64,000 nt of DNA from Oncomelania hupensis (GCA_036898135.1 JBAHVR010000314.1:1-64000); one strand, 5' to 3'; shown: positions 23,495-35,058, counted from the first letter of the stretch. The notes: generated from the letters alone by a model not told the origin. Numbers and translations: made by a program.

Positions 23495-23975
23495 CATCGT
23501 GTGAATTGTGCACGTGCAGCAGGTGTATGGCACATGCAGACATTGTGTACTCCAAGATTGTCATGCATATTTTATTTACTAAGAAAGGCAGACGTTGGTT
23601 ACTCGAAGAGTGTCATGCATGTTTTATTTACTAAGAAAGCAGACATTGTTTACCTGGAAAAGTATCATGCATGTTTCGTTTCACTCAGAAAGAACGCCCC
23701 TTTTAACAAATAGAGCACGTGGTGCTTAACTGGATGGCCGGAATCACCACATGTAGACAATATGTGCTACGTAATCACCACGTGTAGACAGTGTTTGCTA
23801 CGTAATCACCACGTGTAGACAGTGTTTGCTACGTATGAAACATACCAGTTCCCACCACCTGTAAGCACGACACTTTTTACATTTTTCTGACTTTAAATGA
23901 TACTTCCTGTGACCTTGACTAACCTTGACCTTGATACTTCCTGTGACCTTGACTAACCTTGACCTTGACCTTGCT
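23495..23975. repeat. Cluster of short tandem repeats
   Basis: Three copies of a 57-bp unit (gtcatgcatgttttatttac, 23515-23670), three copies of a 33-bp unit (gctacgtaatcaccacgtgt, 23740-23835) and two of a 34-bp unit (acttcctgtgaccttgacta, 23908-23975). Confidence 0.85.
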
Positions 23976-24261
23976 GTGACCCAGACTGGAGTCGGCTCAG
24001 ATTTGGTAAGTTTCTTCCTTACCAGCATGCCTTGCTTCCACTTCCTGTTTTCTGTTTTTCCCAGCAGTTCCTTTTTTTGTTCCCACGATAGCTCAGTGGT
24101 GATTTTTATTTGTTTGTTTATTTTGATATTGTGGTGTGTACTAAACATGTTAGTTAATTACCTCTGGCATGTGGTGGAGTCGCAGATAGTTTGCATAAAG
24201 GTTTACAGTATAGTGTTGAGTTCCAGAGACAGGCCAAACTTTGCTCATCTATCATCGTGTT

Positions 24262-24264
24262 AAT

Positions 24265-24336
<72 letters not shown>

Positions 24337-24440
24337 TTATTTTTTAAAGCGCGATTCCAAACTAAAAAGTCTGCTCAAAGCACTTACATGCATACTCTCA
24401 CACAAACACTCTCATAATAAAGATACTGCGCAGTACATTA
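24262..24440 (-). mobile_element. Retroposon 3' tail with (ATT)n
   Basis: About 24 AAT units followed by ttattttttaaagcgcgatt and gctcaaagcacttacatgc. Read on the minus strand this is the GTAAGTGCTTTGAGC...GCGC...(ATT)n type of ending common to L2/CR1-type LINEs and their SINEs. Confidence 0.6.
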
Positions 24441-24779
24441 AGAAAGGGGAAAAAAATTAAAATTTAAAAAACAACAACAAAAAAGTAACTAACAAAATAA
24501 TACAGAAGTAGATGTAACCAATAATAAAACATACATGCAAACATTGGCAGTACATTTGTTAAAACGGAGTACCAGGTTATATACGGACATTTCTCTTGTC
24601 GTAATGTATGCATATAATTGTATTCTGTTGGATAGGGCTTACATGTAGTGAACTGTTATGTTACCTTTATCTGAGCGAGGGCTCCGCTGTCTCTGGATTC
24701 TCAGTGTGGAATTTGAGTTGCTTGTAGCAGACGTGCTTTCTAGATCAACCTAGCATGCCAGTTTGATTGTGTTGTGCGC

Positions 24780-26260
24780 CATGTCGCGTCACCGTGTGTC
24801 ATGTTTTATCACGTGCGGTATCGTGTCGTGTCATATCATGTGTTGAGCCATGTCATAATGTGTGTCGGGTGTCGTATAGTCATGCTTTGTGTCGTAAAAT
24901 GTCGTGTGTCGGGTAGTTGTCTTTTGTCTCGTGTGTCCTGTAGTCGTATTTTGTGTACTGTGTCGTGTAGTCGTATTTTGTGTACAGTGTCGTGTTTTAG
25001 TGTGTTGTGCTGTATTTTCGTATTTCGTATCGTGTTTGTATAGTCGTATTTTGTGTACTGTTTGATGTAGTCGTATTTTGTGTACTGTGTGGTGTCATCG
25101 TATTTTGTGTACTGTGTGGTGTAATCGTATTTTGTGAACTTTGTGGTGTAATCGTATTTTGTGTACTGTGTGGTGTAATCGTATTTAGTGAACTTTGTGG
25201 TGTAATCGTATTTTGTGTACTGTGTGGTGTAATCGTATTTTGTGAACTGTGTGGTGTAATCGTATTTTGTGTACTGTGTGGTGTAATCGTATTTTGTATA
25301 TTGTGTGGTGTAGTCGTATTTTGTCTACTGTGTGGTGTAATCGTATTTTGTATATTGTGTGGTGTAATCGTATTTTGTCTACTGTGTGGTGTAATCGTAT
25401 TTTGTCTACTGTGTGGTGTAATCGTATTTTGTGAACTTTGTGGTGTAATAGTATTTTGTGTACTGTGTGGTGTAATCGTATTTAGTGAACTTTGTGGTGT
25501 AATCGTATTTTGTGTACTGTGTGGTGTAGTCGTATTTTGTGTATTGTGTGGTGTAGTCGTATAGTGTGTACTGTGTGGTGTAGTCGTATTTTGTGTATTG
25601 TGTGGTGTAATCGTATTTTGTGTATTGTGTGGTGTAATCGTATTTTGTATATTGTGTGGTGTAGTCGTATTTTGTATATTGTGTGGTGTAGTCGTATAGT
25701 GTGTACTGTGTGGTGTAGTCGTATTTTGTGTATTGTGTGGTGTAATCGTATTTTGTATATTGTGTGGTGTAGTCGTATTTTGTATATTGTGTGGTGTAGT
25801 CGTATTTTGTATATTGTGTGGTGTAGTCGTATAGTGTGTACTGTGTGGTGTAGTCGTATTTTGTGTATTGTGTGGTGTAATCGTATTTTGTATATTGTGT
25901 GGTGTAGTCGTATTTTGTATATTGTGTGGTGTAGTCGTATAGTGTGTACTGTGTGGTGTAGTCGTATTTTGTGTATTGTGTGGTGTAATCGTATTTTGTA
26001 TATTGTGTGGTGTAGTCGTATTTTGTATATTGTGTGGTGTAGTCGTATAGTGTGTACTGTGTGGTGTAGTCGTAATTTGTGTCTTGTGTCGTGTAGTAGT
26101 ATTTTGTATATTCTGGGTGTAGTCGAATCTTGTGTACTATGTGGTGTAGTCGTATTTTGGGTACTGTGTGATGTGGTCGAATTTTTGTGTTTTGTGTCAT
26201 GTAGTTGTATTTTGTATATTCTGTGGTGTACTCGAGTCTTGTGTACTGTGTGATATAATC
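24780..26260. repeat. 27-bp minisatellite (about 45 copies)
   Basis: After a degenerate lead-in from 24780, units of gtgtggtgtaatcgtatttt plus gtgtact run from about 25040. Unit variants (gtaatc/gtagtc; ttttgtgta/atagtgtgta) form a higher-order pattern of about 5-6 units in the 25550-26060 part. Period-27 open frames of 250 or more codons on both strands are artefacts. Confidence 0.95.
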
Positions 26261-26299
26261 GTATTTTGTGTCGAGTTGAGTGACGGTTTATTGTGTTGT

Positions 26300-26575
26300 T
26301 CCCAGTCGTTGTCCAATGGTGTACAGTGGTGTTACAGTCGTTGTCCAATGGTGTATAGTGGTGTTACAGTCGTTGTCCAATGGTGTATAGTGGTGTTACA
26401 GTCGTTGTCCAATGGTGTATAGTGGTGTTACAGTTGGTGGGTAAATGTTGACCTAACTTTATTGTTTTATTGTTTACTGTGTTGTTCCCAGTCGTTGTCC
26501 AATGGTGTATAGTGGTGTTACAGTTGGTGGCTAAATGTTGACCTAACTTTATTGTTTTATTGTTTATTGGAGCAA
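26300..26575. repeat. 32-bp repeats and a 98-bp duplication
   Basis: Four units of gttacagtcgttgtccaatg, then a longer block ending attgttttattgttta that is present twice. Confidence 0.88.
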
Positions 26576-26599
26576 CGGTATTTTGTCTTTTTTGCATGA

Positions 26600-27840
26600 C
26601 CAGTCCATTTTCCTTTGACGCTTGTTTTGATTTGATCTTTGGCCTTTTGCCTGAGACCTTATGGTGAATGTCAAAGCCACAGGGTGTGGTTGTGTTGTGT
26701 GAGCGTTTAAAAAAATCTGTGATCTGTTTTTTTTATTTATTTAGTTTTTTTTTTTTTTTATTTCTGGACCTCTGTTGCAGCATGGGCATGATCGCTTGTA
26801 ACATTAATACACTGAAATGTAGTAAGCCTTTTGTGCTTGTTTGTTTAAAGTTATTTACTATCCCTGTTCTATTGCAACGCGAGACTTTGTGGGTTTCTTT
26901 TGGAGTCACTTTTACATCTTGTTTGCATTTGTTGAAGCATTTGGTCCTAGGAAGTTTTACTGAAATCTGCCAAATAATATACATATACGTTGAAAGATTG
27001 CTTCCTAGATACACATGTAGTTTAGTACTTAAGTCTGCTTCATAATGAACACATGATCCTTGGAAGTTTTGCTTAAGTCTCATTCATAATACCCACATGT
27101 AGTTCACAGACATCGGTTATGGTTATATTGCGTTTAATATTTTATTTTCGTTTAATTGTTTTTATTGTAATTTCCTTTTGTTGTATTTTGTAGTGTAGGA
27201 TTGATGTAACTAAAGGTGCATTGGTTGCTGTTAAAGAGTTGAAAAATGATCACTTGTTCACGAGTTACGTACGGTTGTGTGCGCTTGGTCGGAAACGCTC
27301 CTTCGTCAAGCCCTGACCCATTTCCTCAGTGTGGAGCTCATACGATACTTCCTTACACCCTAACCTTAACCCCAGTTTGGCGTTCACATGTTACGTCCTA
27401 AACCTAACGCCAGTGTGGAGTTCACGTGTTACATCCTATACCTAACCCCACACGGCATGCCCTCGTCTGGCCGCTTGATAACTTGACTTTTCTTGCATGT
27501 CGTAATCCGACAATAACACCACTGTAGCGAGTTGTCTACCCACCCGCCAATGTTGGCTGACTTATCGCCCCTGACGGTGTTGTTATTGGTTGCCCACGTT
27601 TCGTCTACTCGCGTGTTGCCTACATGTTTTAAACGATTCCCGTTTGCCCACGTCTAGTTCAGTTGTGTTGAACCATTCATGACTACATGTTTTACACCAT
27701 TCCCGTTTGCCCACGTCTAGTTCAGTGGTGTTGAAGCATTGATGACCACTTATAAGAGAACTAGACCAACAAGATGGCAAGCCATTCAAATGCATTTGTA
27801 GACACTCGCACACATAGTTGAAAACTGCATTATAAAAAGA
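26600..27840. other. Intronic stretch with short duplications
   Basis: No convincing gene. Two-copy repeats occur at about 27355-27450 (cctaaccccagtgtggagtt type) and 27600-27740 (cgtttgcccacgtctagttc). Confidence 0.6.
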
Positions 27841-28019
27841 TATCTGGACATATCTAGGAAGGGCAATCAAAAGGCTGTTTCACCTGCAACGCCACAGACC
27901 ACAGACCACAGAGCTGCTAACTGTCCTCAAAACAAAGGTAGTGGGTAGCAGAGCAATACAATTCAGCAGCGGGTAGCCAACGGAGGCGATTCTTCAACCG
28001 ACGGCAAACCAGTAGCTCT

Positions 28020-28270
28020 GATCAGCAAGTGTGCGAGGGGAGCGTCATTTTTCCGATTGAGACGGAGAACACCCTACTCTTTTATGGCCAACTTCTCCTT
28101 GCCAACGGGAAATTCATCCCCGTCGTCGCCAGCGCAGCTGTGATTGTCCAAAACATGTCCGTTTCCAAGGGGCACCTAAAAAATCATGAAGTAACTGTCC
28201 TAAGAGACTCAGGGTGCGGTGGGGTCATCGTCAGAGAAGATCTAATAACTAAACAGAAATCAACTGGCTA
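28020..28270 (+). pseudogene. Gypsy protease remnant
   Basis: An open stretch of about 80 codons contains the retropepsin-type core LRDSGCGGVIVRE near 28200 (Asp-Ser-Gly catalytic triplet). It is preceded by a beta-rich segment (LLANGKFIPVVASAAVIVQ). It lies just after the gag zinc knuckle and runs into a stop near 28270. Part of the surrounding retroelement. Confidence 0.75.
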
Positions 28271-28639
28271 GTCCAAATGGACTCTTATGGTCAACAGCAA
28301 ATGTGTGAATGTGCCAGTGGCGAAATTTTCAAGTCAGCACCCCTTTCTACCTTGGCGAAATAGAAGCGGTTTGACTGAAGAAGCCGTTGTACGACTTTGA
28401 TGATTGGGAATATCGACAGCGCAAGATGACACGACGACCCCGATCCAGAGTGGAGTCCTGCCTCAACTCAACACGTCGAGGTTGCGGAGGAGAATCCATT
28501 TCCAATTCCCGATGGAGACATTACAGAGCTGCTACGGGATAATGTGATCACTGCGGCTCAACCCTGCCGACAGAGATCGTTGGTGTTGTCAATACCTGGG
28601 CCCAGGCCAGGAGAAATAAGATGACTACGACACTGAAGG

Positions 28640-29660
28640 TCGCTAACAGCTCCAAAGCCGAGCCGACATCGTGGACAGAAATAAGTTATTCCAGCTCCAG
28701 AAAGCTGATGCTACCTTAAACAAGTACTGGAACCGCCAAGATCACGTGACCAAGTGCAGCGGAAAGGTCTACTTCGAAGTGAAGACCAAGATCCTGTACA
28801 GAATCTTCCAGCATCCGAATGTCAATAGAGGGAAACCACTACGTCAAATCTTGGTACCGTAAACCCTAAGGCGCCAAGTGATGGAAGTAGCGCATGACTC
28901 TTTCATGGGAGGTCACCTGGCCATCAAGAAGACGTCGGACATAATCTAGGCAGTGTTCTACTGGTCAGGATTTCATGCTGATATCAGCCGTTTTTGCCAA
29001 TCATGTGACATTTGCTAAAAGACCATACCTCGAATGCCCCTGACCGACCAACTTTTCAAGAGAGTGACCTTGGACTTAATCGGCGAAATAAAACCTCAGA
29101 GTGAAGAAGGTCACAGCGACCCAGAAGCAGTGCCTCTAAAGAAAATTGACACTGAAACTGTGGCATAGGTGCTGGTGGGCATGTTCAGCAGACTTACCGT
29201 ACGTGAAGAAATCCAGGCAGACCTCTGGACACAGTTTGTCTCCGACCGCAAAGAAGTCAACAGACTGCTGAGCATCCGGCACTTGACTACGACACCCTAC
29301 AATCCATTGTGCAACTGGCTTGTCGAGAAGTCCATTGCTACGCTAAAGTCCACACTGAATGTTGTTGTTGTTGTATCAAATTTTATTCATCAGATTAACA
29401 TAATAATCCACACTGAAGAAACTATGCGGCCAGCAGCCCAGACAGTGGCATCGCTACATCAACGCCTTAGTGTTCGCTTACGGAGAAGCACCGCAGGAGT
29501 CCACCGGCTTTCCTCCGTTCGAGCTGTTGTACGGAAGAACCATCCGAGGGCCGATGCACATCCTGAAAGAACTGTGTATGAACAACTACCAGTAGATGTT
29601 TGAGTTACGGGAGAAGTTGGAGCAGACTCTCGAGATAGCCAGAGAAAATCTTAATACGGA
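28640..29660 (+). pseudogene. Gypsy integrase remnant
   Basis: A linker with LFQLQKADATLNKYW (28683) is followed by an HHCC zinc-binding module: VAHDSFMGGHLAIKKTSD, then CQSCDIC (28885-29015). The core start VTLDLIGEIKP is near 29065, and later core pieces include QFVSDRKEVNRLL and LTTTPYNPLCNWLVEK. Stops and small insertions break it. One insertion (29362-29409) is a (TTG)n-tailed retroposon tip that recurs at about 56131. Confidence 0.8.
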
Positions 29661-29669
29661 ATACAGAGT

Positions 29670-30015
29670 TTGTCCTCAGAAGCGACATCTTGCTCAGTTC
29701 TACCGAGCCATAATTGAGAGCGTTCTGACGTTCTCCATCTCCATCTGGTTCGGAAACACCATCCAACATCAGAAGAATAGGCTGGAGCGCGTGGTGCGCA
29801 TTGCCAGCAAGGTAGTGGGCTGTGAGCTGCCCTCTCTGGCCATCTACGCCAAGCATACCGGCAGCAAGGCCGGGAAGATTGTGTCTGACACATCTCATCT
29901 GGTCAATGGGTTGTTCCATCTGCTTGCCTACAAATGACGCTACCGTCAACTGGTCTCCTCCACGCAGCTTCACGGATCGGTTTAGAACATCGTTGAACCA
30001 TAGCACGGCACCATA
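29670..30015 (+). mobile_element. LINE C-terminal fragment of another family
   Basis: Encodes FYRAIIESVLTFSISIWFGN, ERVVRIASKVVGCELPSL and a degraded RYRQLVSST-like end. This pattern closes the ORF of CR1/Rex-like LINEs. It joins the integrase remnant directly, so it is an insertion into, or a junction of, the gypsy element. Confidence 0.7.
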
Positions 30016-30059
30016 GCAACAACAGCATGGAAGCAACAGCAAACAAGCAGGCCCAATCT

Positions 30060-30412
30060 GGTTAACATAATAACCCTCTTACTAGACTACCCATATGAGA
30101 TGTAAACATAACATGGGAAATAACTCCCTCCACCATCCGCCATATTGACCTGTTTATTTATGCATTACAAACCATTCACATTTCTTCTATAATTTATACT
30201 GTTTTCACAAGTTAATAATAACTATACAAATGCTTATAATTTCATTCCTAATCAACAATCTTGATTCATCTTCTCTCTCGTATTCATCACCCCTCTACTA
30301 TACTACCTTGACAACCCTTCTTGCAACAACCTCAACAACCTTATTCCATTATACATTTCCACACAAGAAAATCATATAAAAATAATATTTATCAAACTAC
30401 CCCTTTTCCACC
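30060..30412. repeat. Dispersed-repeat fragment related to 36301-37976
   Basis: ccgccatattgacctgttta and the following AT-rich sequence match 36735-37020 (ccgccatcttgacctgttta). Only a central part of the longer element is present. Confidence 0.65.
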
Positions 30413-32112
30413 TCCTATCCTATCCTATCCTATCCTGTCCCGTAACCCTGAGGTCGTAGGGGCACCATAGATGATCGTGTAACCAGCATACTCCATCTTT
30501 CTCTGTCCTCAGCAGCCCTGATGGCTTCGCTCAGTGTCAAACCAGTCCATTCTCGAATGTTGTCCTCCCACCTCTTTTTTGGTCTCCCTCTTCTTCTACC
30601 TCCTTGCACTGTGCCTTGCAGAATAGTCTTTGCAAGGTCTGGTGACGTGGCCATACCATCGGAGTTTCCGTTTCTTCACCACTGTGAGCAGGTCATCGTG
30701 TTGTCCAATGGCTTGTGTGATGGTCTGTCGGACTTCATCGTTGGTGATGTGTTGGGTATAGGAAATGCCCAGAAGTCTTCTGTAGCACCTCATCTCCATG
30801 CTTTGTATTCTTCGTTGGAGATCTGCTGTGAGGGTCCATGCTTCGATAGCATATAAGAAGATGGAGATTGTAGGGAGCACAGCAGTCTTACTTTGGAATG
30901 TAGACTGATGGTCCTGTCTTTCCAAATGGGCTTCAACCTTGTCAGGGCAGCAGTTGTTTGTGCGATCCTGGAGCGGACTTCCTGTCGGGACCCATTGTTT
31001 GATACAATGGCTCCTAAATATTTGAAGCTATGCACTGTGTTGAGGGATTGGCCTTGAACTTTGATGTCCGTTTTGATGTCATTGGTGTTGTTGGTCATCA
31101 TTTTGGTCTTCTCTGCACTTATTTCCATTCCATAAGCTCTGGAGGTGGTGTCAAGCCTCTGTACAAGCTGTTTAAGTTCTTGTTCCTCTCAAACCAATCC
31201 ATCAATGCCATCCGCAAAACGGAGTTTGGAGAATGCTCTTCCGCCTATGCTGACTGTGCCTTCGTGATCTGCAAGGGCATCTGACATGATGCGCTCTAGG
31301 AAGATGTTGAAGAGTGTTGGAGAGAGTAGGCATCCTTAATGCACACCGATTGTTGTTCTGAACCAGTTTCCGATGGTGCCGTTATGGAGGACTGCACTGG
31401 TAGCTTTGTCATACAGGCTTTTGATGACTTCAATAATTTTAGGGCTGATGGTTGCCCGTAGGGCTGCATGCCAGACTCGGTCAAGCTCCTTCTTGAAGTC
31501 TACGAACACATGATATAGATGTTGTTGGTGCTGTAGGTACATCGCAGATTATTCTGAGATTGAAAATCTGTTCAGTGATACTTCGCCCTGCCCTGAATCC
31601 TGTTTGTTCTTCAGCTGTGATTTGTTCAGCTTCGGGTTTCAACCTGATGAGTATTATTTTCAGGAGGACCTTGCATGGATAACTGATGAGGCTGATGGTG
31701 CGGTAATTTTCACACTCCTGAAGGTTGCCTTTCGTTGGAAGAGTGATTACAAGCGACTGGGTCCATGGTGTAGGCCACTCACCACTCTGCCGGATCTTGT
31801 TACAGTTAATGTTGAGTGCGTCTATCATCGCTTCTCCTCCTGCTTGAAGCAGTTCCGCGGGTATGTTTTCCACTCCCGCTGATTTCCCTTTCTTCAGCGA
31901 TTGCACTGCTACCTCAACTTCTTCTCGGAGAATTGGGAGGATTTCTTCTTCTTCCCTGTTCTCGGGACATGCTAGAACTGATGGGTCTCCGTTTGGTGTG
32001 TAAAGATCAGAGCCGTATTCTGTCCATCTGTGCAAGACTTCTTTTTCTTCTGTAAGGCATATGCCAGACTTGCTTTGGATCGTGGAGACCTTGGGGTGTT
32101 TAACACTTGTCA
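30412..32112 (-). mobile_element. LINE copy (GGATA-tail family) nested in gypsy element
   Basis: The plus strand begins with CCTAT repeats and cccgtaaccc, the inverted family tail. Minus-strand translation gives the C-terminus (WYGHVTRPCKDYSARH), reverse transcriptase and, at the 5' end, an RWTEYGSDLYTPNGDPS linker. The family's FADD box is altered, and frameshifts break the frame. It lies between the integrase and RT parts of the gypsy element. Confidence 0.92.
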
Positions 32113-32124
32113 GCCGCTTCCCCG

Positions 32125-32398
32125 TGCGTCAAAAGGACATACCAAAGACTGCTTTTATAACTCATGTTGGGACGTACGAGTGCTTGAGAATTTCTTTTGG
32201 CATGGTCATCAGCGTCGCCTGAAGGGAGCAATGAGAAAGAGGCTCAAAGGGATGGGCAACGTCGCATGTTACTGGGACGACCTGCTCGTCCACACCGAGA
32301 CCTGAAACGAGCATGTGTAGACATTGAAGGAGCTGTTTCATCGTCTAACAGAAGCCAACATGTCCGTGAGACCCAGCAAGGGCATTCTGGGAGCTGAC
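32125..32398 (+). pseudogene. Gypsy reverse transcriptase remnant, 5' part
   Basis: Shows a DIPKTAFITHVGTYECLR-like start, then after a frameshift the catalytic box in CYWDDLLVHTET (near 32264) and LKELFHRLTEANMSVRPSKG. YWDD replaces the usual YxDD/FLDD. The frame is cut at 32399 by a solo LTR and resumes after 32946. Confidence 0.8.
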
Positions 32399-32946
32399 TG
32401 TTACACGGTTATTTATCAATCGTTGATTCGGCCCCGATGCTTCAATCTTGATTAGTGTAACTCGAATTCATTTATCCACGCAGCCTGTTCACTCAGCAAC
32501 AAGGCAGGAGTGGTCGTATAAAGTTGTCCAACTTTATTCAGCAAACATCAACTGCATACAAGATCACTTTTCGAAAATCACTTCAGAAATCATCCACACA
32601 AGCAGACATTGCATTACTTTTATAGCCTCTCTGCAATGGAGAAAAGGTTCGAACATTCCAGCATAACACCCAATCAAAATAAAACTCGTCACCGGAACTA
32701 TGCACTGCCTTAGTCATATAATGTTTAGATTCGACCAGCTGTTACTCATAAGGTCTAGAAACTTCGAGCGATAATAAACAAGTAATTCCAGAGAATTCTC
32801 AATAATATCGACCAACAACATGATAAACATTATACAAAGCTTCTTCTACCAACAAAGCCAAATCAAATCAAAGGTAAATATACCCTCATTGCATGCTTTG
32901 CAAAACAAAATGATGAGATCTATCGTGTGCGTCTCAATCTTAACAA
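32399..32946 (-). mobile_element. Solo LTR of the same gypsy family, inserted in RT
   Basis: 548 bp with TG...CA ends; on the minus strand it reads TGTTAAGATTGAGACGC to GTGTAACA. It aligns along its length with the plus-strand LTRs at 33734 and 40774, including a TATA-like CTATAAAAGT and an AATAAA signal. A clear target duplication was not resolved. It lies inside the RT of an element of its own family in opposite orientation, so a second copy inserted there and recombined to a solo LTR. Confidence 0.88.
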
Positions 32947-33605
32947 CGTCGACTTTATCGGTCGGTCGTTGAAGAAGGGGCAAAAAGGGCGTCTGTTGGA
33001 AAACGTCAACAAGAGTTTGAACGCTTAACAGCCACAAACCAAGAAGCAAGTGCGATCTTTCCTGGAATTGGCTGGATATTATAGTGAGTTTATACCTAAC
33101 TACTCCGCCATCACAGCCCCCTTGTCGGACCTGGTGCGGAAAGGCTGTCCTAACCAAGTGCAGTGGGGACCGGCTCAAGAGAAGGCATATCAGACTGTGC
33201 ACGGCCTCCTTTCGAATAATCCGGTGTTACGACTGCCCGACATTTCCAAGGAAATCGTCCTGAGAGCATACGCAGCGGAAGAAGGCATCGGCGCCATACT
33301 GATGCAAGAACACCAAAGAAAACTATTTCCGGTCAGTTACGCCAGCAAGAAGTTGTCAAGGGCTGAAAAAAAGTACTCAACCATGGAGAAAGAGTGCATT
33401 GCCATCATATGGGGAATCCGGAAATTCGAACTGTACCTTCAAGGAGTGAAGTTCGTGTTACAGACTGATTACAAGCTGCTAACCTACTTCAGCTCTGCCA
33501 AGTTTGTGCACAGTCACATCCTGTGATGGGCTATGTACTTGCAGAACTTTGACATGCGAGTAGAATCTATTAAAGATCGGACAATGTGGGTGCGGATTTT
33601 CTGAG
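32947..33605 (+). pseudogene. Gypsy RT end and RNase H remnant
   Basis: VDFIGRSLKKG follows the solo LTR, then KQVRSFLELAGYYSEFIPNY (33043). The RNase H domain has ILRAYAAEEGIGAILMQEH, with the usual catalytic TDAS changed to AYAA. LFPVSYASKKLSRAEKKYST, KECIAIIWGIRKFELYLQG and a WAMYLQNFDMRVESIK-like end follow. The longest open part is about 158 codons. The polyprotein ends about 130 bp before the LTR, with no integrase after RNase H. Confidence 0.88.
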
Positions 33606-33733
33606 CAGAGTGTGTGAATAAAGAATACCGACAGTACCCAGACAGACAGAAATAAGTTTCTGGATTTTTGCATTGCGTGTCAATGTTATTTGACAGAAAT
33701 TAAGTGGGGATTTTTCTTGTGTAAAAGGGGTAA

Positions 33734-34110
33734 TGTTAGGATTGAGACGCGCCCAAGGTTTCCGAACATTCTGTTTGCAACGCGTGCAATAATAGCATGC
33801 ATTTACCTTTGATTTAATTCTGTGCTGCTGCTAGAGAAAGATTTCTATGACATTGATAGTTTTCGTCGATCGATATTGTTGTAGTATCGTGGAGAACTTT
33901 CTGAAATTACTTCTTTATTAACTGTCGAATGTTCCAAGCCTTTCTGGCGATAGCTAGTCGAATCTTGTAAATACGTAAACATTCTTTGACGTACGATAGA
34001 GCGTAGCTCCGGTGACGAGTTATATTTTGAATAGGTGTTACTGCGTCATTCTAGAATGTTCTAAGCTTTACTGGATTGCACAGAGACTACATAAGTAATG
34101 CGCTGCCTTT
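33734..34110 (+). mobile_element. 3' LTR of the gypsy element, truncated
   Basis: Starts TGTTAGGATTGAGACGC directly after a purine-rich tract (gtaaaaggggtaa). It matches the solo LTR up to the position of its TATA-like region and is then lost into a TA/CA microsatellite. Confidence 0.82.
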
Positions 34111-34198
34111 ATATATATATATATATACGCACACACACATATACACACGCACACACACATATACACACTCACACACACTCACACGCACACACACTCAA
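34108..34198. repeat. (TA)n/(CA)n microsatellite
   Basis: Eleven or so TA units followed by interrupted CA repeats. Confidence 0.95.
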
Positions 34199-34199
34199 T

Positions 34200-35000
34200 G
34201 TGTAGGCGAAACGCCTCTGCCGGCTCGCCCTGAAAACGGGAGGGACAACATTCCCGAGAGCGAATGGTAGAAGAAGTACGAGTATACGAAACGTGTGGCA
34301 CCCGTTGTTATCGCCTTTGACTTCGTTAATCTCGGCGTTCAAGATTGCTGTGACATGACGGATGAGGTAGGTAGGGTTGGTGTGAGTCGCGAGACGCGTT
34401 TAGACAAAGTCTGTGCATCACTATGCACCGCACTACTTAGTTTAAAATCCTAATTAGAGTTATGTGGTGTTAGTTTTAAATCATAAATATTATTATGTGG
34501 TGTTCTAATTCATAATTAGTGTTATTTAGTAGACTAGTTTTCATCATAATTAGTGTTATGTGGTGTTCATTTTATCCAAACGGAACAGAAGATAACATTA
34601 CTGCGTGTGTTGTTTATGTTGTCTCTGACATGCAGTGGTTGTAGATGGCTGCTTTTGAATTGTTATTGTATTTGGGTTGTTGTTTTATTATTTTTAATAA
34701 AAAGCAGTCAGTGGAGTTAATATTATACTGTGGATAATGATAGCTTGTCTGTTTCCATGGAAACGTCATTATGATACCGATCACAGAGCATTGCTACGTT
34801 AAAGCAGCTGTTGATGGTCAGGCTGATGACGTCTCGTAATGACGTCAGGCTGATGATGCCTGGAAATGTATGTCGTATAAATATATTCACGAAACGCTGC
34901 AACAGAATCTTGCACTTTTTTCTACGTCATCAAGTCTGTTGACTCTCGTTTGCATGAACTACTTTTATGAGTATGCATGAGCATGAATGCATGATGTGTT
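34200..35000. other. Intronic stretch, no gene seen
   Basis: AT-rich, with a few near-duplicate segments around ttatgtggtgtt (34460-34570). It contains one perfect TGACGTCA (34840-34847). No open frame of note. Confidence 0.6.
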
Positions 35001-35004
35001 GCAG

Positions 35005-35058
35005 CCTCGATCTGGAGCATGCCTATCCAAATGAAGATGAGCGTATCCAGCAAGCCAG
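35005..35058 (+). CDS. KIF16B: Kinesin-3 small linker exon
   Basis: 54 bases: acceptor tgtgttgcag|C, donor GCCAG|GTGAGT; completes a split codon and ends in phase 2. It encodes LDLEHAYPNEDERIQQA. With the previous exon it reads FNP then N-LDLE, as in KIF16B where a NPGLEFE-like segment leads into the coiled coil. It joins the next exon at 54064 in phase, across a 19-kb intron. Confidence 0.88.

Larger units (their letters stand above)
27876..34110 (+). mobile_element. Decayed Gmr1-like Ty3/gypsy element (integrase before RT)
   Basis: Recognisable parts come in the order CCHC zinc knuckle (27876-27917), protease, integrase (to about 29660), reverse transcriptase (from about 32125), RNase H (to about 33605), polypurine tract and 3' LTR (33734). 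Integrase upstream of RT is the hallmark of Gmr1-like elements, unlike ordinary gypsy. The element is split by a LINE 3' end, a dispersed-repeat fragment, a LINE copy and a solo LTR. Many stops and frameshifts make it dead. No 5' LTR was found. Confidence 0.75.

Noticed and set aside
24085..24110. tRNA-like A box (gatagctcagtggtga)
   Set aside because: No B box at the right distance and no SINE tail; too little to call.
25406..26348. Opposed open frames of more than 250 codons
   Set aside because: 27-bp tandem repeat; Cys-rich or Tyr/Thr-rich repeats have no independent coding support.
28860..33605. Two separate gypsy elements with complementary deletions
   Set aside because: The order knuckle-protease-integrase-RT-RNase H-LTR fits one Gmr1-like element and needs no extra deletions.
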